A stretch of DNA of 64,000 nucleotides from Arthrobacter hankyongi (GCF_022012395.1 NZ_JAKLTQ010000017.1:34779-98778); one strand, 5' to 3'. Shown: positions 25,923 through 36,772, counted from the first letter of the stretch. The notes: generated by a model from the sequence alone, not told the origin. Numbers and translations: made by a program.

Positions 25923-27575
25923 TTGCCCTCGCCCAGCCCATCCCGCCGGTCCACTTCGCCCATGCGTCCGGAGGCGGTCCGTGCCGTCCCGCTGGGCGGC
26001 CTCGACGCCGTCCTGGGGCGCCTGGGCCTGCCGCGGATGCGTCCGGCTGCCGGCGCCGAGGTGGACTGGGACAGCAGCGTGACCGGATTGTCCATCGATT
26101 CGCGCAGCGTCGAGCCCGGGGACCTGTACGTGGCGCTGCCCGGGGCCAGGTTCCATGGCGCGCAGTTCGCGGGCACTGCCGCCGCTGCCGGTGCGGTGGC
26201 GGTGCTCACGGATGACGACGGCGCCCGGCTGGTTGCCGGCCAGGACCTCGGCGGCCTTCCGGTACTGCTGGCTGCCGGCCTGCGGTCCCTGGTCGGGCCG
26301 CTGTCCGCGGTGGTCTACGACAGCCAGCCGGAGCAGGGTCCGCGGCCGGTGCTGTTCGGCGTCACCGGCACCAACGGCAAAACCACCACCACCTACTTCG
26401 TCAACTCGCTGCTGGGCGCGCTGGGCAGGAGCACCGGGCTGATCGGCACCATCGAGATCCTGGCCGGCGGGGAACCCATCCCCAGCGCGCTGACCACGCC
26501 GGAGTCTCCACAGGTACACGGGCTGCTGGCCCTGATGCGCGAGCGGGGGCTGGACGCGGCCGCGATGGAGGTTTCCTCGCACTCGGTGTCCTACCGCCGG
26601 GTGGACGGCGTGGTTTTCGACGTGGCCGGTTTTACCAACCTGACCCAGGACCATCTGGACCTGCACGGCAGCATGGAAGAGTACTTCGAGATCAAGGCGT
26701 CATTGTTCACCCCGGACCGGGCCCGGTGCGGCGTCGTCTGCGTGGACGACGAATGGGGCCGCGAGCTGGCCTCCCGGGCGGCCGTGCCGACGGTGACGCT
26801 GAGCACGGACGGAGGCGCCGACGGGCCGGGGGCAGCGGACTGGAGCGTCCAGGCAGTGGTCCGGGACGGGCTGGGACACCGATTCGAGCTGCATGGCCCC
26901 GGCGGCGCCCGGCTCCGGCTGCGCACCGGACTACCCGGCAGCTTCAACGTGGCCAATGCGGCGCTGGCCACCGTCATGGTGCTGGCCTCCGGGGTGGACC
27001 TTGGGATGCTGCAGCGGGCCCTGGACGAGCACGACCCGTTCACCATCGCGGTGCCGGGCCGGATGCAGCTGGTGGGCGAGCAGCCTGCGGCGATCGTCGA
27101 CTTCGCGCACAACCCCGATGCGCTCGAGCGCACCCTCGCCTCGGTCCGCCGGCCCGAGGCGGGCGCGCGGGTGATCGTCGTGTTCGGTGCCACCGGTGAA
27201 CGTGATGCCACCAAACGCCCCCTGATGGGCGCCATTGCCGCCCGGCTGGCCGACGTCGTCGTGATCACCGACGACGATCCGCACGGCGAGGACGCCGCGG
27301 CGATCCGCAGCCAGGTACTGGCCGGAGCGCTCGAAGCCCGCAGCCGCGGGCAGCTGGACACCGACATCCTCGAGGTCTTCCCGCGGGCCGAGGCGATCGA
27401 CCGCGCCGTCGAACTGGCCGCTGCCGGCGACACCGTGCTGGTGGCCGGCCGCGGCCACGAGGCGTGGCAGGAGGTCAATGGCGAGAACCTGCCGCTGGAT
27501 GACCGGGTGGAGTTGCGGCAGGCCCTGCAGCGGCATGGATTCGAAGTGCCCAACGCCGACGCGGTAAAGTCCTGA
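25923..27575 (+). CDS. murE: UDP-MurNAc-tripeptide ligase MurE, probably L-lysine-adding
   Basis: A 550-residue ATP-dependent Mur ligase that adds the third residue of the stem peptide. The N-terminal UDP-binding segment SIDSRSVEPGDLYVAL, ATP loop [12 protein letters not shown] (about 146-157), TTPESP, SSHS and DFAHNPDAL are present. The amino-acid-selecting motif, DNPR in diaminopimelate enzymes, reads D451-DPHGED here, so the arginine is missing. Arthrobacter has A3-alpha, L-lysine peptidoglycan, which fits. The start TTG has GGAGAAG upstream; the first 15 to 20 residues are Ser/Pro-rich and not conserved. Confidence 0.94.
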   Translation: MPSPSPSRRSTSPMRPEAVRAVPLGGLDAVLGRLGLPRMRPAAGAEVDWDSSVTGLSIDSRSVEPGDLYVALPGARFHGAQFAGTAAAAGAVAVLTDDDGARLVAGQDLGGLPVLLAAGLRSLVGPLSAVVYDSQPEQGPRPVLFGVTGTNGKTTTTYFVNSLLGALGRSTGLIGTIEILAGGEPIPSALTTPESPQVHGLLALMRERGLDAAAMEVSSHSVSYRRVDGVVFDVAGFTNLTQDHLDLHGSMEEYFEIKASLFTPDRARCGVVCVDDEWGRELASRAAVPTVTLSTDGGADGPGAADWSVQAVVRDGLGHRFELHGPGGARLRLRTGLPGSFNVANAALATVMVLASGVDLGMLQRALDEHDPFTIAVPGRMQLVGEQPAAIVDFAHNPDALERTLASVRRPEAGARVIVVFGATGERDATKRPLMGAIAARLADVVVITDDDPHGEDAAAIRSQVLAGALEARSRGQLDTDILEVFPRAEAIDRAVELAAAGDTVLVAGRGHEAWQEVNGENLPLDDRVELRQALQRHGFEVPNADAVKS

Positions 27576-27581
27576 GTCGAC

Positions 27582-29063
27582 ATGATTGAACTAACTGCAG
27601 CCGAAATTGCCGCTATTACCGGCGGAAAAGCCATGGGGGAGACGGCTGGCGGTGCGGCCGGCGCCGCGTCGATCAGCGTGACGTCGGCCACTACTGATTC
27701 ACGGGAAGTGCTTCCCGGCGGCCTCTTCGTCGCCAAGCCGGGGGAGGAGTCCGACGGCCACCTCTACGTGCCCGCCGCCTTCGCGGCCGGCGCCGCGCTG
27801 GCCCTGACCGAACGCGAGATCCGCGCCGAGGATGGCCGGCTCCTGCCGCAGGTCGTGGTGCCGGACAGCGTCCTGGCCATGGGCGACCTGGCCGCCGCCG
27901 TGCTGGAGCGTGTGCGGGCGGCCGCAGGTCTGGAGGCCGTGGGGATTACCGGCAGTGCCGGCAAGACCACCACCAAGGACCTGCTGGCCGGGATCCTCGC
28001 CCAGGCAGCCCCGACCGTAGCCCCGGTGGGTTCCTACAACGGCGAGGTCGGCGTGCCGCTGACGGTGTTCAACACCGACCTCTCCACCCGCTACCTGGTG
28101 TCCGAAATGGGGGCGACCGGGATCGGGCACATCGAGTACCTAGCCCGGATGGTCAAGCCGGAGGTCGGCGTCGTGCTCGGCGTCGGTACCGCTCACGCGG
28201 GCGAATTCGGCGGCGTGGAGAATATCGCCCGGGCCAAGGGCGAGTTGGTCGAGGCGCTGGCGCCGGCCGGCACCGCGGTGCTGAACGCCGACGACCCGCG
28301 GGTGCGCGCGATGGCCGCCCGGACCTCCGCCCGCCTGCTGTACTTCACCACCGACGCCGGCTTCGCACCGGACGACGACGGCGGACGCAGCCAGGTGCTG
28401 CGTGCCTGTGATGTCCGCACCACCGCCGAGGGCCACCCCGACTTCACCCTGCGCTTCCCGGACGGGTCCGAGGAGCATCTGGTGTCCGGCCTGATCGGCA
28501 GCCACCATGTGGCGAACCTGCTCGCCGCCGCGGCGGCGGCCTGGGCACTGGGAATCCCCGCCGCGTTGATTGCTGCGGGCCTGAACGGGCGCGGGCCGCA
28601 GAGCCGCTGGCGGATGGAGCGCACCGAGCGTCCCGACGGCGTGACGATCATCAATGATGCCTACAATGCCAACCCCGAGTCCATGCGTGCGGCCCTGCGG
28701 ACGCTGGCCGAACTGGGCCGGAGCCGGCGCACCTGGGCTGTGCTGGGCGAGATGCTCGAACTGGGCGACGACTCGATCCAGGAGCACGATGCGCTGGGCC
28801 GGATCGTGGTCCGGCTGAATATTTCCCGCCTGATCGTGGTGGGATCCGGGGCCAAGGCGATGCACAATGCCGCGGTGCTGGAAGGATCCTGGGGGGATGA
28901 ATCGATGTATGTGGAGACGGCCGACGAGGCCTTCGACGTGCTGCAGGAGCAGCTGCGGCCCGGGGACCTGGTGCTTTTCAAGTCCTCCAACGGGGCCGGA
29001 CTGCGGTACCTGGGCGACCAGGTCGCAGCCGCTGGCGCAGCCCGGGAAGGCGGACGTTCATGA
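27582..29063 (+). CDS. murF: UDP-MurNAc-tripeptide--D-Ala-D-Ala ligase MurF
   Basis: A 493-residue Mur ligase that adds D-Ala-D-Ala to the UDP-MurNAc-tripeptide. The N-terminus [15 protein letters not shown] is typical. The ATP loop is [13 protein letters not shown], followed by [37 protein letters not shown] and [11 protein letters not shown], all MurF-specific. It starts six bases after murE and overlaps mraY by four (ATGA). Full length, no anomalies. Confidence 0.96.
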   Translation: MIELTAAEIAAITGGKAMGETAGGAAGAASISVTSATTDSREVLPGGLFVAKPGEESDGHLYVPAAFAAGAALALTEREIRAEDGRLLPQVVVPDSVLAMGDLAAAVLERVRAAAGLEAVGITGSAGKTTTKDLLAGILAQAAPTVAPVGSYNGEVGVPLTVFNTDLSTRYLVSEMGATGIGHIEYLARMVKPEVGVVLGVGTAHAGEFGGVENIARAKGELVEALAPAGTAVLNADDPRVRAMAARTSARLLYFTTDAGFAPDDDGGRSQVLRACDVRTTAEGHPDFTLRFPDGSEEHLVSGLIGSHHVANLLAAAAAAWALGIPAALIAAGLNGRGPQSRWRMERTERPDGVTIINDAYNANPESMRAALRTLAELGRSRRTWAVLGEMLELGDDSIQEHDALGRIVVRLNISRLIVVGSGAKAMHNAAVLEGSWGDESMYVETADEAFDVLQEQLRPGDLVLFKSSNGAGLRYLGDQVAAAGAAREGGRS

Positions 29064-30169
29064 TTGCCCTCCTGGTCGGCGGAGCGATGGCGCTGTTCCT
29101 GTCCCTGGTGGGCACGCCGCTGTTCATCAAGCTGCTGGTGAACAAGGGCTACGGCCAGTTCATCCGCGATGACGGGCCGACCACGCACCATACCAAGCGC
29201 GGTACGCCCACGATGGGCGGGGCGGTCATCGTGGGCGCCGTCGTCGTGTCCTACTTCCTCACGCACCTGGTGCTCTGGCTCGCGGACAGCACCCATCCGG
29301 GCCCGACGGTCTCCGGCGGCGTCCTGCTGCTGCTGACCGCGGGTATGGGACTGGTCGGTTTCCTGGATGACTTCATCAAGATCTCCAAGCAGCGAAGCCT
29401 CGGGCTGCGGGCACGGAGCAAGATCATCCTGCAGGGCATCGTCGGCGTGCTCTTTGCCGTGATGGCGCTGAACTTCCCGAATTCAGTGGGCCGGACCCCC
29501 GCATCCATGAACATCTCGCTGGTGCGGGACATCCCCTGGCTGGACCTGGCCTTCGCCGGAACCCTGGTGGGAACGCTGCTGTTCATCATCTGGTCCAACC
29601 TGATTGTCACCGCCGCTACCAACGGCGTGAACCTGACCGACGGGCTGGACGGGCTGGCGGCCGGGGCCGCGGTCATGGTTTTCGCCGCCTACATGCTGAT
29701 GGGCATCTGGCAGTTCAACCAGAGCTGCGGCTCGGTCAAGGTCACCGGCGAGGTGTGCTACGAAGTCAGGGACCCGATGGACCTGGCCCTGGTCTCGGTG
29801 ACCCTGGTCGGGGCGCTGGTCGGCTTCCTCTGGTGGAACACCTCGCCGGCGAAGATCTTTATGGGCGATACCGGTTCGCTGGCCATCGGCGGCGCCATCG
29901 CCGGCCTGGCCATCCTGTCCCGTACCGAACTGCTGCTGGTCGTCCTGGCCGGACTGTTCGTGATCATCACCATGTCGGTAATCATCCAGGTAGGGTTCTT
30001 CCGGCTCTCCGGCGGCAAGCGCGTGTTCAAGATGGCCCCGCTGCAGCATCACTTCGAACTCAAGGGCTGGGCCGAGGTCACGGTGGTGGTCCGCTTCTGG
30101 ATCATTGCCGGGCTGTGTGTGGCCGTCGGACTGGGCATTTTCTACGCTGAATGGGTGGTCGGGCTATGA
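29060..30169 (+). CDS. mraY: Phospho-N-acetylmuramoyl-pentapeptide transferase MraY
   Basis: A 369-residue polytopic membrane enzyme that transfers phospho-MurNAc-pentapeptide to undecaprenyl phosphate, giving lipid I. About ten membrane helices can be traced. Conserved cytoplasmic motifs are [48 protein letters not shown] and the histidine-rich [14 protein letters not shown] loop. Overlaps of four bases with both murF and murD show tight coupling. Confidence 0.97.
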   Translation: MIALLVGGAMALFLSLVGTPLFIKLLVNKGYGQFIRDDGPTTHHTKRGTPTMGGAVIVGAVVVSYFLTHLVLWLADSTHPGPTVSGGVLLLLTAGMGLVGFLDDFIKISKQRSLGLRARSKIILQGIVGVLFAVMALNFPNSVGRTPASMNISLVRDIPWLDLAFAGTLVGTLLFIIWSNLIVTAATNGVNLTDGLDGLAAGAAVMVFAAYMLMGIWQFNQSCGSVKVTGEVCYEVRDPMDLALVSVTLVGALVGFLWWNTSPAKIFMGDTGSLAIGGAIAGLAILSRTELLLVVLAGLFVIITMSVIIQVGFFRLSGGKRVFKMAPLQHHFELKGWAEVTVVVRFWIIAGLCVAVGLGIFYAEWVVGL

Positions 30170-31695
30170 CCGGGACAAACAGCAGCCGGCTGGAATCCCT
30201 GGTCAGCTGGGACGCGGACTGGGCGGGACTGCGGGTGGTCGTGACCGGCATCGGCCTGTCCGGCTTCTCGGCCGCCGACACCCTGATCGAGCTGGGGGCA
30301 CGGGTCGTCCTGGTGGATGCCCGCGAGAACGAGGAGACGCTGGCCAAGGCCGACACGCTCCGGATCGTCGGCGCACACGAAGTGCTTCTGGGCCAGGAAC
30401 ACACCGCGGCCCTGCCGCTGGTCGGCGGCGAGCCGGCCGAGCTGGTGGTGACCTCGCCCGGGTGGAGCCCGCAGCAGCCGCTGCTGGCCGAGGCGGCCCG
30501 GGCCGGCATCCCGATCTGGGGCGACGTGGAGCTGGCCTGGCGGGTCCGCCACCGGGCTGGCCGGCGGACCGCGGACTGGCTGACGATCACCGGCACCAAC
30601 GGCAAGACCACTACCGTGGGGCTGGCCGAATCCATGTTGCAGGCCGCCGGGCTGCGGGCCATCGCCGCCGGCAACGTGGGCACCCCGGTGCTGGACGCCA
30701 TCCGGGACCCCGTCGGCTACGACGTGATCGCGGTGGAGCTCTCCAGCTTCCAGCTGCACTGGTCCTCCTCGCTCTCGCCGCTGGCCAGCGTTTGCCTGAA
30801 CGTGGCGCAGGACCATGTGGATTGGCACGGCTCCTTCGAGAACTACCTGGCAGATAAGGCCAAGGTCTATGCGAACACCCAGATCGCCTGTGTGTACAAC
30901 GCCGAGCAGCGCGAAACCGAGGCCATGGTTGAGGAGGCCGACGTCGTTGAAGGCTGCCGTGCCGTCGGCTTCACCACGGGGATTCCCGCGGTGAGCATGC
31001 TCGGCGTGGTGAACGGGCTGCTGGTGGACCGTGCGTTTATCGAGGACCGCCGGCGTTCAGCCGCGGAACTGGGCGCCGTCAGCGACCTCGGCGACGTCGT
31101 GCCGCGCCACCTGGTGGCGAACGCGCTGGCGGCCGCCGCGCTGGTACGCGCCTACGGCGTCGAACCCGCGGCGGTACAGGCCGGTATCCGCAATTTCCAG
31201 CATGGCGCCCACCGCATCCAGCAGGTAGCCACGATCGAGGGCGTGCGCTGGATCAACGACTCCAAGGCGACCAACCCCCACGCGGCGGCGGCCTCGCTAA
31301 GCGCCTTCGACCCGGTGGTCTGGATCGCCGGCGGCCTGTCCAAGGGCGTGGACTACGATGCCCTCGTCAGCGGCCATGCCGGACGGCTGAAGGCTGTCGT
31401 CCTGATCGGCAGGGACAGCTCCGGGCTGCTCGGCTCGCTGCAGCGACACGCCCCGGATGTGCCGGTGATCAGCGTGCCGCCGGGAGAAACTGAAAACGGA
31501 CAGGCCACCGGAAACGGCGAGGAGGTCATGGCAGGCGCCGTGGCCGCCGCGGCCCGGATCGCCGCCGACGGGGATACCGTGCTGATGGCGCCGGCGTCCG
31601 CGTCCATGGATCAGTTCACCTCCTACGCCCACCGCGGCGACGCCTTCATCGAAGCAGTCCGGCGGCTGGAGGAGGGACCGGCGCAGGAGCGCTAG
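30166..31695 (+). CDS. murD: UDP-MurNAc-L-alanine--D-glutamate ligase MurD
   Basis: A 509-residue Mur ligase adding D-glutamate. The N-terminal [16 protein letters not shown] dinucleotide-fold loop, SPGW, the ATP loop [42 protein letters not shown] and [12 protein letters not shown] are the MurD signatures. ATG 30166 is chosen because its ATGA overlaps the mraY stop; an ATG five codons earlier would lie further inside mraY. Full length. Confidence 0.95.
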   Translation: MTGTNSSRLESLVSWDADWAGLRVVVTGIGLSGFSAADTLIELGARVVLVDARENEETLAKADTLRIVGAHEVLLGQEHTAALPLVGGEPAELVVTSPGWSPQQPLLAEAARAGIPIWGDVELAWRVRHRAGRRTADWLTITGTNGKTTTVGLAESMLQAAGLRAIAAGNVGTPVLDAIRDPVGYDVIAVELSSFQLHWSSSLSPLASVCLNVAQDHVDWHGSFENYLADKAKVYANTQIACVYNAEQRETEAMVEEADVVEGCRAVGFTTGIPAVSMLGVVNGLLVDRAFIEDRRRSAAELGAVSDLGDVVPRHLVANALAAAALVRAYGVEPAAVQAGIRNFQHGAHRIQQVATIEGVRWINDSKATNPHAAAASLSAFDPVVWIAGGLSKGVDYDALVSGHAGRLKAVVLIGRDSSGLLGSLQRHAPDVPVISVPPGETENGQATGNGEEVMAGAVAAAARIAADGDTVLMAPASASMDQFTSYAHRGDAFIEAVRRLEEGPAQER

Positions 31696-31726
31696 CAGGC
31701 TGCGGACGGCAAGCAGAGGAGCAACA

Positions 31727-33085
31727 GTGGCCACCACCCCCGGCACGGCGCGCAAGCCGGCAGCACGCAAACCGCCGGCACGGCAACCGGCAGCACCGCG
31801 GCCGGCGGCGCGCCGGCCGCTGGACAACACCGCCGCGCCGCACCGGAGCCGTCCGGTGGAACGGCTGAAGCACCTGCTGGACTTCGTGGACGGGACCGGC
31901 CGGCAGCCCTCGGGCCTGACCTACTACCTGATCCTGGGCACCACGCTGGCGCTGACCGCCATCGGGCTGCTCATGGTGCTCTCCTCTTCGGCCGTGGAGT
32001 CGATTGCCGAGGGGCAGTCGCCCTTCGGACTGTTCCTGAAGCAGGGCATGTTCGCCGTGCTGGGCATTGTGCTCATGCTGGTCCTGTCCCGGTTCTCCGT
32101 GGCACGTTTCAAGACACTGGCCTGGCCCGCGCTCGGGCTCTCCGTGCTGCTGCTCCTGCTGGTGTTCACCCCGCTGGGCCAGGACGTCAACGGCAACCGG
32201 AACTGGATCAAGCTTCCCGGCGGCATGACGGCGCAGCCTTCGGAAGCGGCCAAGCTGGGCCTGAGCCTGTGGATGGCCGGCGTCCTGGCGCGCAAGGGGC
32301 CGATGCTGTCCCAGTGGAAGCACGCCGTCGTTCCTGTGCTCTTCCCGGTGGGCACACTGGTGGTGGGACTGGTGCTGCTCGGGAACGACCTGGGCACCTC
32401 GATGATCATCCTGTTCATCATGGCCGGAGCGCTGTTCATCGCCGGTGCGCCGATGAAGCTGTTTGCGACGGCCGGGGGCGGGGCCGCTGCGGTCGTGCTG
32501 CTGCTGGCGATCACCAACCCGAACCGGCTCAGCCGCATCACCATGTGGATGGACCAAAGCTGCGACGACACCACCGGGCTGAACATGCAGTCGTGCAACG
32601 GCCTGTTTGCCCTGGCTTCCGGTGGCTGGTGGGGCGTGGGGCTGGGCCAGAGCCGGCAGAAATACAGTTGGATCCCGGAGGCCCACAACGACTACATCTT
32701 CGCGATCATCGGCGAGGAACTCGGCCTGCTGGGCACGCTCGTGGTCGTAGCGCTTTTCGGCATCCTGGCCATTGCCCTGGTGCGGACCGTGCTGCGCCAG
32801 CCGGACCCGTTCGTCCGGATCCTGGCCGGGTCCATCATGGTCTGGATCATCGGCCAGGCGTTCGTGAACATCGGCGTGGTCACCGGGCTGCTGCCGGTCA
32901 TCGGCGTGCCGTTGCCATTCATCTCCTACGGTGGTTCGGCCCTGACCCTTACCCTCGCGGCGGTCGGTGTACTCTTGTCCTTTGCCCGAACCCCGCCGGG
33001 ACCGGACCGCCAGGGCCCTGTCCGGCGCGGACTGGCCGGTGCCTTGCGGCGCGCGGCAGCCGGGCGCCCCGTGGCCCGGCCCTGA
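31727..33085 (+). CDS. ftsW: Septal peptidoglycan glycosyltransferase FtsW
   Basis: A 452-residue SEDS-family polymerase acting on lipid II with FtsI. An unusual N-terminal tail of about 60 residues is rich in Pro, Ala and Arg. Ten membrane helices follow from about residue 65. Motifs include GNRNWIKL, QPSEAAKL, NDLGTS, the AHNDYIFAIIGEELGL loop that carries the catalytic aspartate of the family, and PVIGVPLPFISYGGS. The C-terminus is basic. GTG start preceded by GAGGAGC, 31 bases after murD. Confidence 0.95.
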   Translation: MATTPGTARKPAARKPPARQPAAPRPAARRPLDNTAAPHRSRPVERLKHLLDFVDGTGRQPSGLTYYLILGTTLALTAIGLLMVLSSSAVESIAEGQSPFGLFLKQGMFAVLGIVLMLVLSRFSVARFKTLAWPALGLSVLLLLLVFTPLGQDVNGNRNWIKLPGGMTAQPSEAAKLGLSLWMAGVLARKGPMLSQWKHAVVPVLFPVGTLVVGLVLLGNDLGTSMIILFIMAGALFIAGAPMKLFATAGGGAAAVVLLLAITNPNRLSRITMWMDQSCDDTTGLNMQSCNGLFALASGGWWGVGLGQSRQKYSWIPEAHNDYIFAIIGEELGLLGTLVVVALFGILAIALVRTVLRQPDPFVRILAGSIMVWIIGQAFVNIGVVTGLLPVIGVPLPFISYGGSALTLTLAAVGVLLSFARTPPGPDRQGPVRRGLAGALRRAAAGRPVARP

Positions 33086-33144
33086 CCGACCCAACCTGAC
33101 AACCAGTTCCCACCAACAAACCAGCTAAGGTGCAACAACAAGAG

Positions 33145-34293
33145 ATGACGAACCAGAACCTGTCCGTGGTGCTGGCCGGCGGCGGCACCGCCGGCCACAT
33201 CAGCCCCCTGCTGGCGATTGCCCGGGCCATCCGGGCCAGCGCGCCGGAAACGGAAATACTGGCCGTGGGCACCGCGGCAGGCATGGAGACCGGGCTGGTT
33301 CCCGCCGCCGGCTTCAAGCTGGCCACCATCGACCGGGTGCCGATGCCGCGCCGCCCGTCCGCGGACCTGCTCAAGCTGCCGGGGCGCCTGTCCGCCGCCG
33401 TGCGGCAGGCCGGCGCGATCATCGACGAGGCCGCAGCGGACGTCGTCGTGGGGGTCGGCGGCTACGTGAGCACGCCACTGTACTTCGCGGCCCGCCGGCG
33501 CGGTGTGCCGATCGTGATCCACGAGGCCAACGCCCGCCCCGGCCTGGCCAACCGGCTGGGCGCGCGGCTGACCAGGCACGTGGCGGCGGCATTCGACAAC
33601 ACTCCGCTGCCGCACGCGCAGTGGGTCGGCATGCCGATGCGCACCGAAATCGCCCGGCTGGACCGGGACGCCGTCCGGGACGCCGCCCGGACCAAGCTGG
33701 GCCTGGAGCCGGGCCGGCCGGCGCTGATCGTGACCGGTGGTTCCTCCGGGGCAGCCAGCATCAACGGCACCATCAGCGCCTCGCTGCCGGCGCTGGCCGC
33801 GGCGGGGGTCCAGGTGCTGCACATTACCGGCCGCGGCAAGCAGCTGCTGGACGCTTCCGGGGCACTGCTGGCGGCCCCGGGATACCGCCAGGTGGAGTAC
33901 GTGGACGGGATGGAGGACGTTTATGCCGCGGCCGACGTGCTGCTGGCCCGGTCCGGGGCGGCCACGGTGTGCGAGGTCGCGGCCGTGGGCGTGCCCGCGG
34001 TGCTGGTGCCGCTGCCGCATGGCAACGGGGAACAGGCCCTGAACGCCGCCGGCCTGGTGCAGGCGCAGGGCGCGGTGCTGGTGGCGGACCGGGAATTCAC
34101 GCCGGACTGGGTTGGCCGACAGCTCGTCCCGCTGCTGCAGGACCCGCAGCGGCTGGCCGCGATGGCCGCAGCCGCCCGTGCGCTGGGCATCCGGGACGCC
34201 GACGAACGGATGGCGGCGATGGTCTTCAGCGCCGCCGGCTACAGCAGGGCCGGACACGGCAGCACCGGAAAGGACACCAATGAACTCCGCTGA
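33145..34293 (+). CDS. murG: UDP-GlcNAc:lipid I GlcNAc transferase MurG
   Basis: A 382-residue membrane-associated GT28 glycosyltransferase converting lipid I to lipid II. The first G-loop is [16 protein letters not shown], the second is GVGGYVSTP, and the UDP-GlcNAc site is [10 protein letters not shown] with [10 protein letters not shown] and [26 protein letters not shown] is typical. ATG 33145 ([14 protein letters not shown]) is preferred to a GTG five codons upstream because the conserved fold begins about eight residues later; AAGG is 14 bases upstream, rather far. It overlaps murC by 14 bases. Confidence 0.94.
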   Translation: MTNQNLSVVLAGGGTAGHISPLLAIARAIRASAPETEILAVGTAAGMETGLVPAAGFKLATIDRVPMPRRPSADLLKLPGRLSAAVRQAGAIIDEAAADVVVGVGGYVSTPLYFAARRRGVPIVIHEANARPGLANRLGARLTRHVAAAFDNTPLPHAQWVGMPMRTEIARLDRDAVRDAARTKLGLEPGRPALIVTGGSSGAASINGTISASLPALAAAGVQVLHITGRGKQLLDASGALLAAPGYRQVEYVDGMEDVYAAADVLLARSGAATVCEVAAVGVPAVLVPLPHGNGEQALNAAGLVQAQGAVLVADREFTPDWVGRQLVPLLQDPQRLAAMAAAARALGIRDADERMAAMVFSAAGYSRAGHGSTGKDTNELR

Positions 34294-35707
34294 CTTCCAC
34301 AGCACCGATGCGCTGGCCTTCGAGGACCTGGGCCGGGTGCATTTCATCGGCCTGGGCGGTGCCGGCATGTCCGCGGTGGCCCGCATCCTGCTGGCCCGCG
34401 GCGTGCCCGTCTCCGGGTCGGACGCCAAGGACTCGAAGGTACTTGAGCAGCTGCGCGGGCTCGGCGCGGTGGTCCACGTAGGGCACGATCCGGCCCACCT
34501 GGGCGGCGCCGACACGGTGGTGGTCTCGACGGCGATCCGGCCGACGAACCCCGAACTGCAGGCCGCGGCGGCCGCGGGGCTGGCCATTGTCCACCGCTCG
34601 GTGGCGCTGGCGGCATCCATGGGGTCGCAGGAGCTGATTGCGGTGGCCGGCACCCACGGCAAGACGACGACGACGTCGATGATCACCGTGATGCTGCGCC
34701 ACGCCGGGCTGCAGCCCTCGTTCGCCATCGGCGGGGACGTGGCCGCGCTGGGGGTCAATGCCGACTACGGATCCGGCCGGTACTTCGTGGCCGAGGCCGA
34801 TGAATCCGACGGCTCGTTCCTGAACTACCGCCCGCGCATCGCCGTGGTCACCAATGTGGAGGCCGACCACCTGGACTTCTACGGCACCGCCGAGGCCGTG
34901 CACCGCTCCTTCGACCGGTTTGCCGCGCTGCTGCCTGCCGGCGGCGTGCTGGTGGCCTGCCAGGACGATCCGGGCGCCCGCGCGCTGGCCGAACGCACGG
35001 CCGCCGGTCCTGCCGGCCCCCGGGTGGTCGGCTACGGCTACGATGCCGCGGCCGAGGTGCGGATCATCCCGGGCAGTTTCTCGGCCACCTCGAGCACCAG
35101 TACGCTCGCCTTCCCGGGCGGCGAGCAGCGGCTGCAGCTCCAGGTGCCGGGCGAACACAACATCCGCAATGCCGCCGCGGCCTTCGCCGTCGGGCTCCAG
35201 GCCGGGCTGACGCCGGCCGAGGCGGCGGCGGGCCTGGCGGAATTCACCGGCGCGGCGCGGCGGTTCGAGGCCAGGGGAGAGGGCCGGGGTGTGCGGGTCT
35301 TCGATGACTATGCCCACCATCCCACCGAGGTGGCCGCCGCCCTGCAGGCCGCCCGCGCGGTGGCCGGAAACGCCGGTGTGCATGTGCTGTTCCAACCGCA
35401 CCTGTTTTCCCGCACCCGTGAGTTCGCCGCCGAATTCGCCGGGGCGCTGTCGCTGGCCGATTCGGTAACGGTGCTGGACATCTATGCGGCGCGCGAGGAC
35501 CCGGTCCCGGGTGTGACCAGCGCGCTGATCACCGAGCAACTGCAGGTGCCCGGCGGCTATGAACCGGATCCGGCCGCCGCCGTGGCCGCCGTGGCCGGGC
35601 GGGCCCGGCCCGGGGACATCATCCTGACCGTCGGGGCCGGGGACGTGACCCAGTACGGGCCGCAGATCGTGCAGGCACTGGAAGGTGCCCCAGCAGGCCG
35701 CGCGTGA
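34280..35707 (+). CDS. murC: UDP-MurNAc--L-alanine ligase MurC
   Basis: A 475-residue Mur ligase adding the first stem residue, L-alanine. Signatures: [27 protein letters not shown], the ATP loop [43 protein letters not shown] and [15 protein letters not shown] 34280 is selected because AAAGGA precedes it inside murG and the conserved fold begins about 17 residues later. It ends with a GTGA overlap with ftsQ. Confidence 0.96.
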   Translation: MNSADFHSTDALAFEDLGRVHFIGLGGAGMSAVARILLARGVPVSGSDAKDSKVLEQLRGLGAVVHVGHDPAHLGGADTVVVSTAIRPTNPELQAAAAAGLAIVHRSVALAASMGSQELIAVAGTHGKTTTTSMITVMLRHAGLQPSFAIGGDVAALGVNADYGSGRYFVAEADESDGSFLNYRPRIAVVTNVEADHLDFYGTAEAVHRSFDRFAALLPAGGVLVACQDDPGARALAERTAAGPAGPRVVGYGYDAAAEVRIIPGSFSATSSTSTLAFPGGEQRLQLQVPGEHNIRNAAAAFAVGLQAGLTPAEAAAGLAEFTGAARRFEARGEGRGVRVFDDYAHHPTEVAAALQAARAVAGNAGVHVLFQPHLFSRTREFAAEFAGALSLADSVTVLDIYAAREDPVPGVTSALITEQLQVPGGYEPDPAAAVAAVAGRARPGDIILTVGAGDVTQYGPQIVQALEGAPAGRA

Positions 35708-36543
35708 GCAGCCGCAAGCCGCACCGGCCGCCGGCGGCACGGTCCGGCACCGTGCCGGAACAGGCGCCGGGGTCCGGTCAGGCGCCGGCGCCTGGCCGTA
35801 TGGTCGCGCGTGACCAGCCGGCGGCACCGACGGTGCTGCAGTTCCCGGAGCCTCCGGGCCGGAAGATCCGCCGGCGGATCTGGGTTGGTGTGGCGGTTGT
35901 CCTCGTGCTGGTCGCCGGGGCCATCGGCGTACTGGTGTTCTCACCGCTGCTGGCGGTGAAGACCATCTCGGTGCAGGGCACCGGCCTGGTTCCGGCTGGA
36001 AAAATCGACGAACTGCTGGCGCCGCTGGCCGGCAAGCCGCTGCCGCAGATCGCCGAGTCGGACGTGCGGTCGCTGCTGGCTGGTGTGCCTGCCGTGGCGG
36101 ATGTGAAGGTCGAGGCCCGGCCGCCGTCGGAACTGGCCGTGCGGATCACCGAGCGGGTGCCGGTGGCCCTGCTCAAGGCGGGCAAGCGCTACGCGCTGGT
36201 CGACGAGGAGGGCCGGCAGTTGGCGAGCGTGAAGTCCCGCCAGGCGGCCAAGCTGCCGCTGATCAATGCGGCCAAGGCCAAAAAGGACCCGGACGTCTTC
36301 CGGACCATCACCGCCGTGCTCGGCGCGCTGCCGCCGAAGGTCCTGGCCCGGCTGGACCATGCCTCGGCCAACTCCGTGGACTCGGTCCAGCTCCAGCTCA
36401 AGGACGGCACCTCGGTGCTGTGGGGCAATGCGGAGCAACGGGAGCTGAAGGCCAAGGTGCTGGAGGCACTGCTGAAGGCGGATCCCGAGGTCCCGGTCCA
36501 GGTCTTCGACGTGAGCACGCCAACCCGGCCGGTGACGCGGTGA
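35704..36543 (+). CDS. ftsQ: Cell division protein FtsQ
   Basis: A 279-residue bitopic divisome protein. A Pro/Ala-rich cytoplasmic tail (1-52) is followed by a membrane helix (about 58-80) and the extracytoplasmic POTRA domain beginning LLAVKTISVQGTGLVPAGKI, then the FtsQ beta domain (VKVEARPPSELAVRITERVP region). It scaffolds FtsL/FtsB and controls FtsW/FtsI. The GTG start shares GTGA with the murC stop. The gene is full length and its own stop overlaps a tiny open frame. Confidence 0.92.
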   Translation: MSSRKPHRPPAARSGTVPEQAPGSGQAPAPGRMVARDQPAAPTVLQFPEPPGRKIRRRIWVGVAVVLVLVAGAIGVLVFSPLLAVKTISVQGTGLVPAGKIDELLAPLAGKPLPQIAESDVRSLLAGVPAVADVKVEARPPSELAVRITERVPVALLKAGKRYALVDEEGRQLASVKSRQAAKLPLINAAKAKKDPDVFRTITAVLGALPPKVLARLDHASANSVDSVQLQLKDGTSVLWGNAEQRELKAKVLEALLKADPEVPVQVFDVSTPTRPVTR

Positions 36544-36608
36544 CCAGGATGACGACGGCCGGAAATATCGGCAAGTTGATCCGACACGCGGGGCGGGTGA
36601 TTGCATGA
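36540..36608 (+). other. Possible 22-codon ORF coupled to ftsQ
   Basis: GTG at 36540 shares the sequence GTGA with the ftsQ stop and opens a 22-residue frame (MTRMTTAGNIGKLIRHAGRV, then IA). It is basic and could form an amphipathic helix. It ends 38 bases before the TTGACA upstream of ftsZ. It could be a real small peptide, a leader, or chance; only the overlap geometry supports it. Confidence 0.25.
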
Positions 36609-36645
36609 GGCAGGGCTTGCCTTTAGCGTCTCGGATAGAAGTTAC

Positions 36646-36696
36646 TTGACATAACTCTAACCTTCAAGTTGAGGGTTAACGTTATCCGGGTAAGCT
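36646..36696 (+). promoter_or_regulatory. ftsZ promoter region with 21-bp operator-like palindrome
   Basis: TAACCTTCAA-G-TTGAGGGTTA (36658-36678) is an inverted repeat in which 9 of 10 base pairs are symmetric. The right arm contains TTGAGG (36669-36674), which with TAAGCT (36691-36696) and a 16-base spacer makes a plausible promoter starting near 36703. A TTGACA lies at 36646-36651 with no matching -10. A regulator bound to the palindrome would sit on the -35. Confidence 0.6.
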
Positions 36697-36772
36697 GGCA
36701 GGCCGGAACCTTGAGGGAACCGGCCGGCGTCGGCATCGATCAGTGCACAGATTCGAACAAGGGACACAGGAC

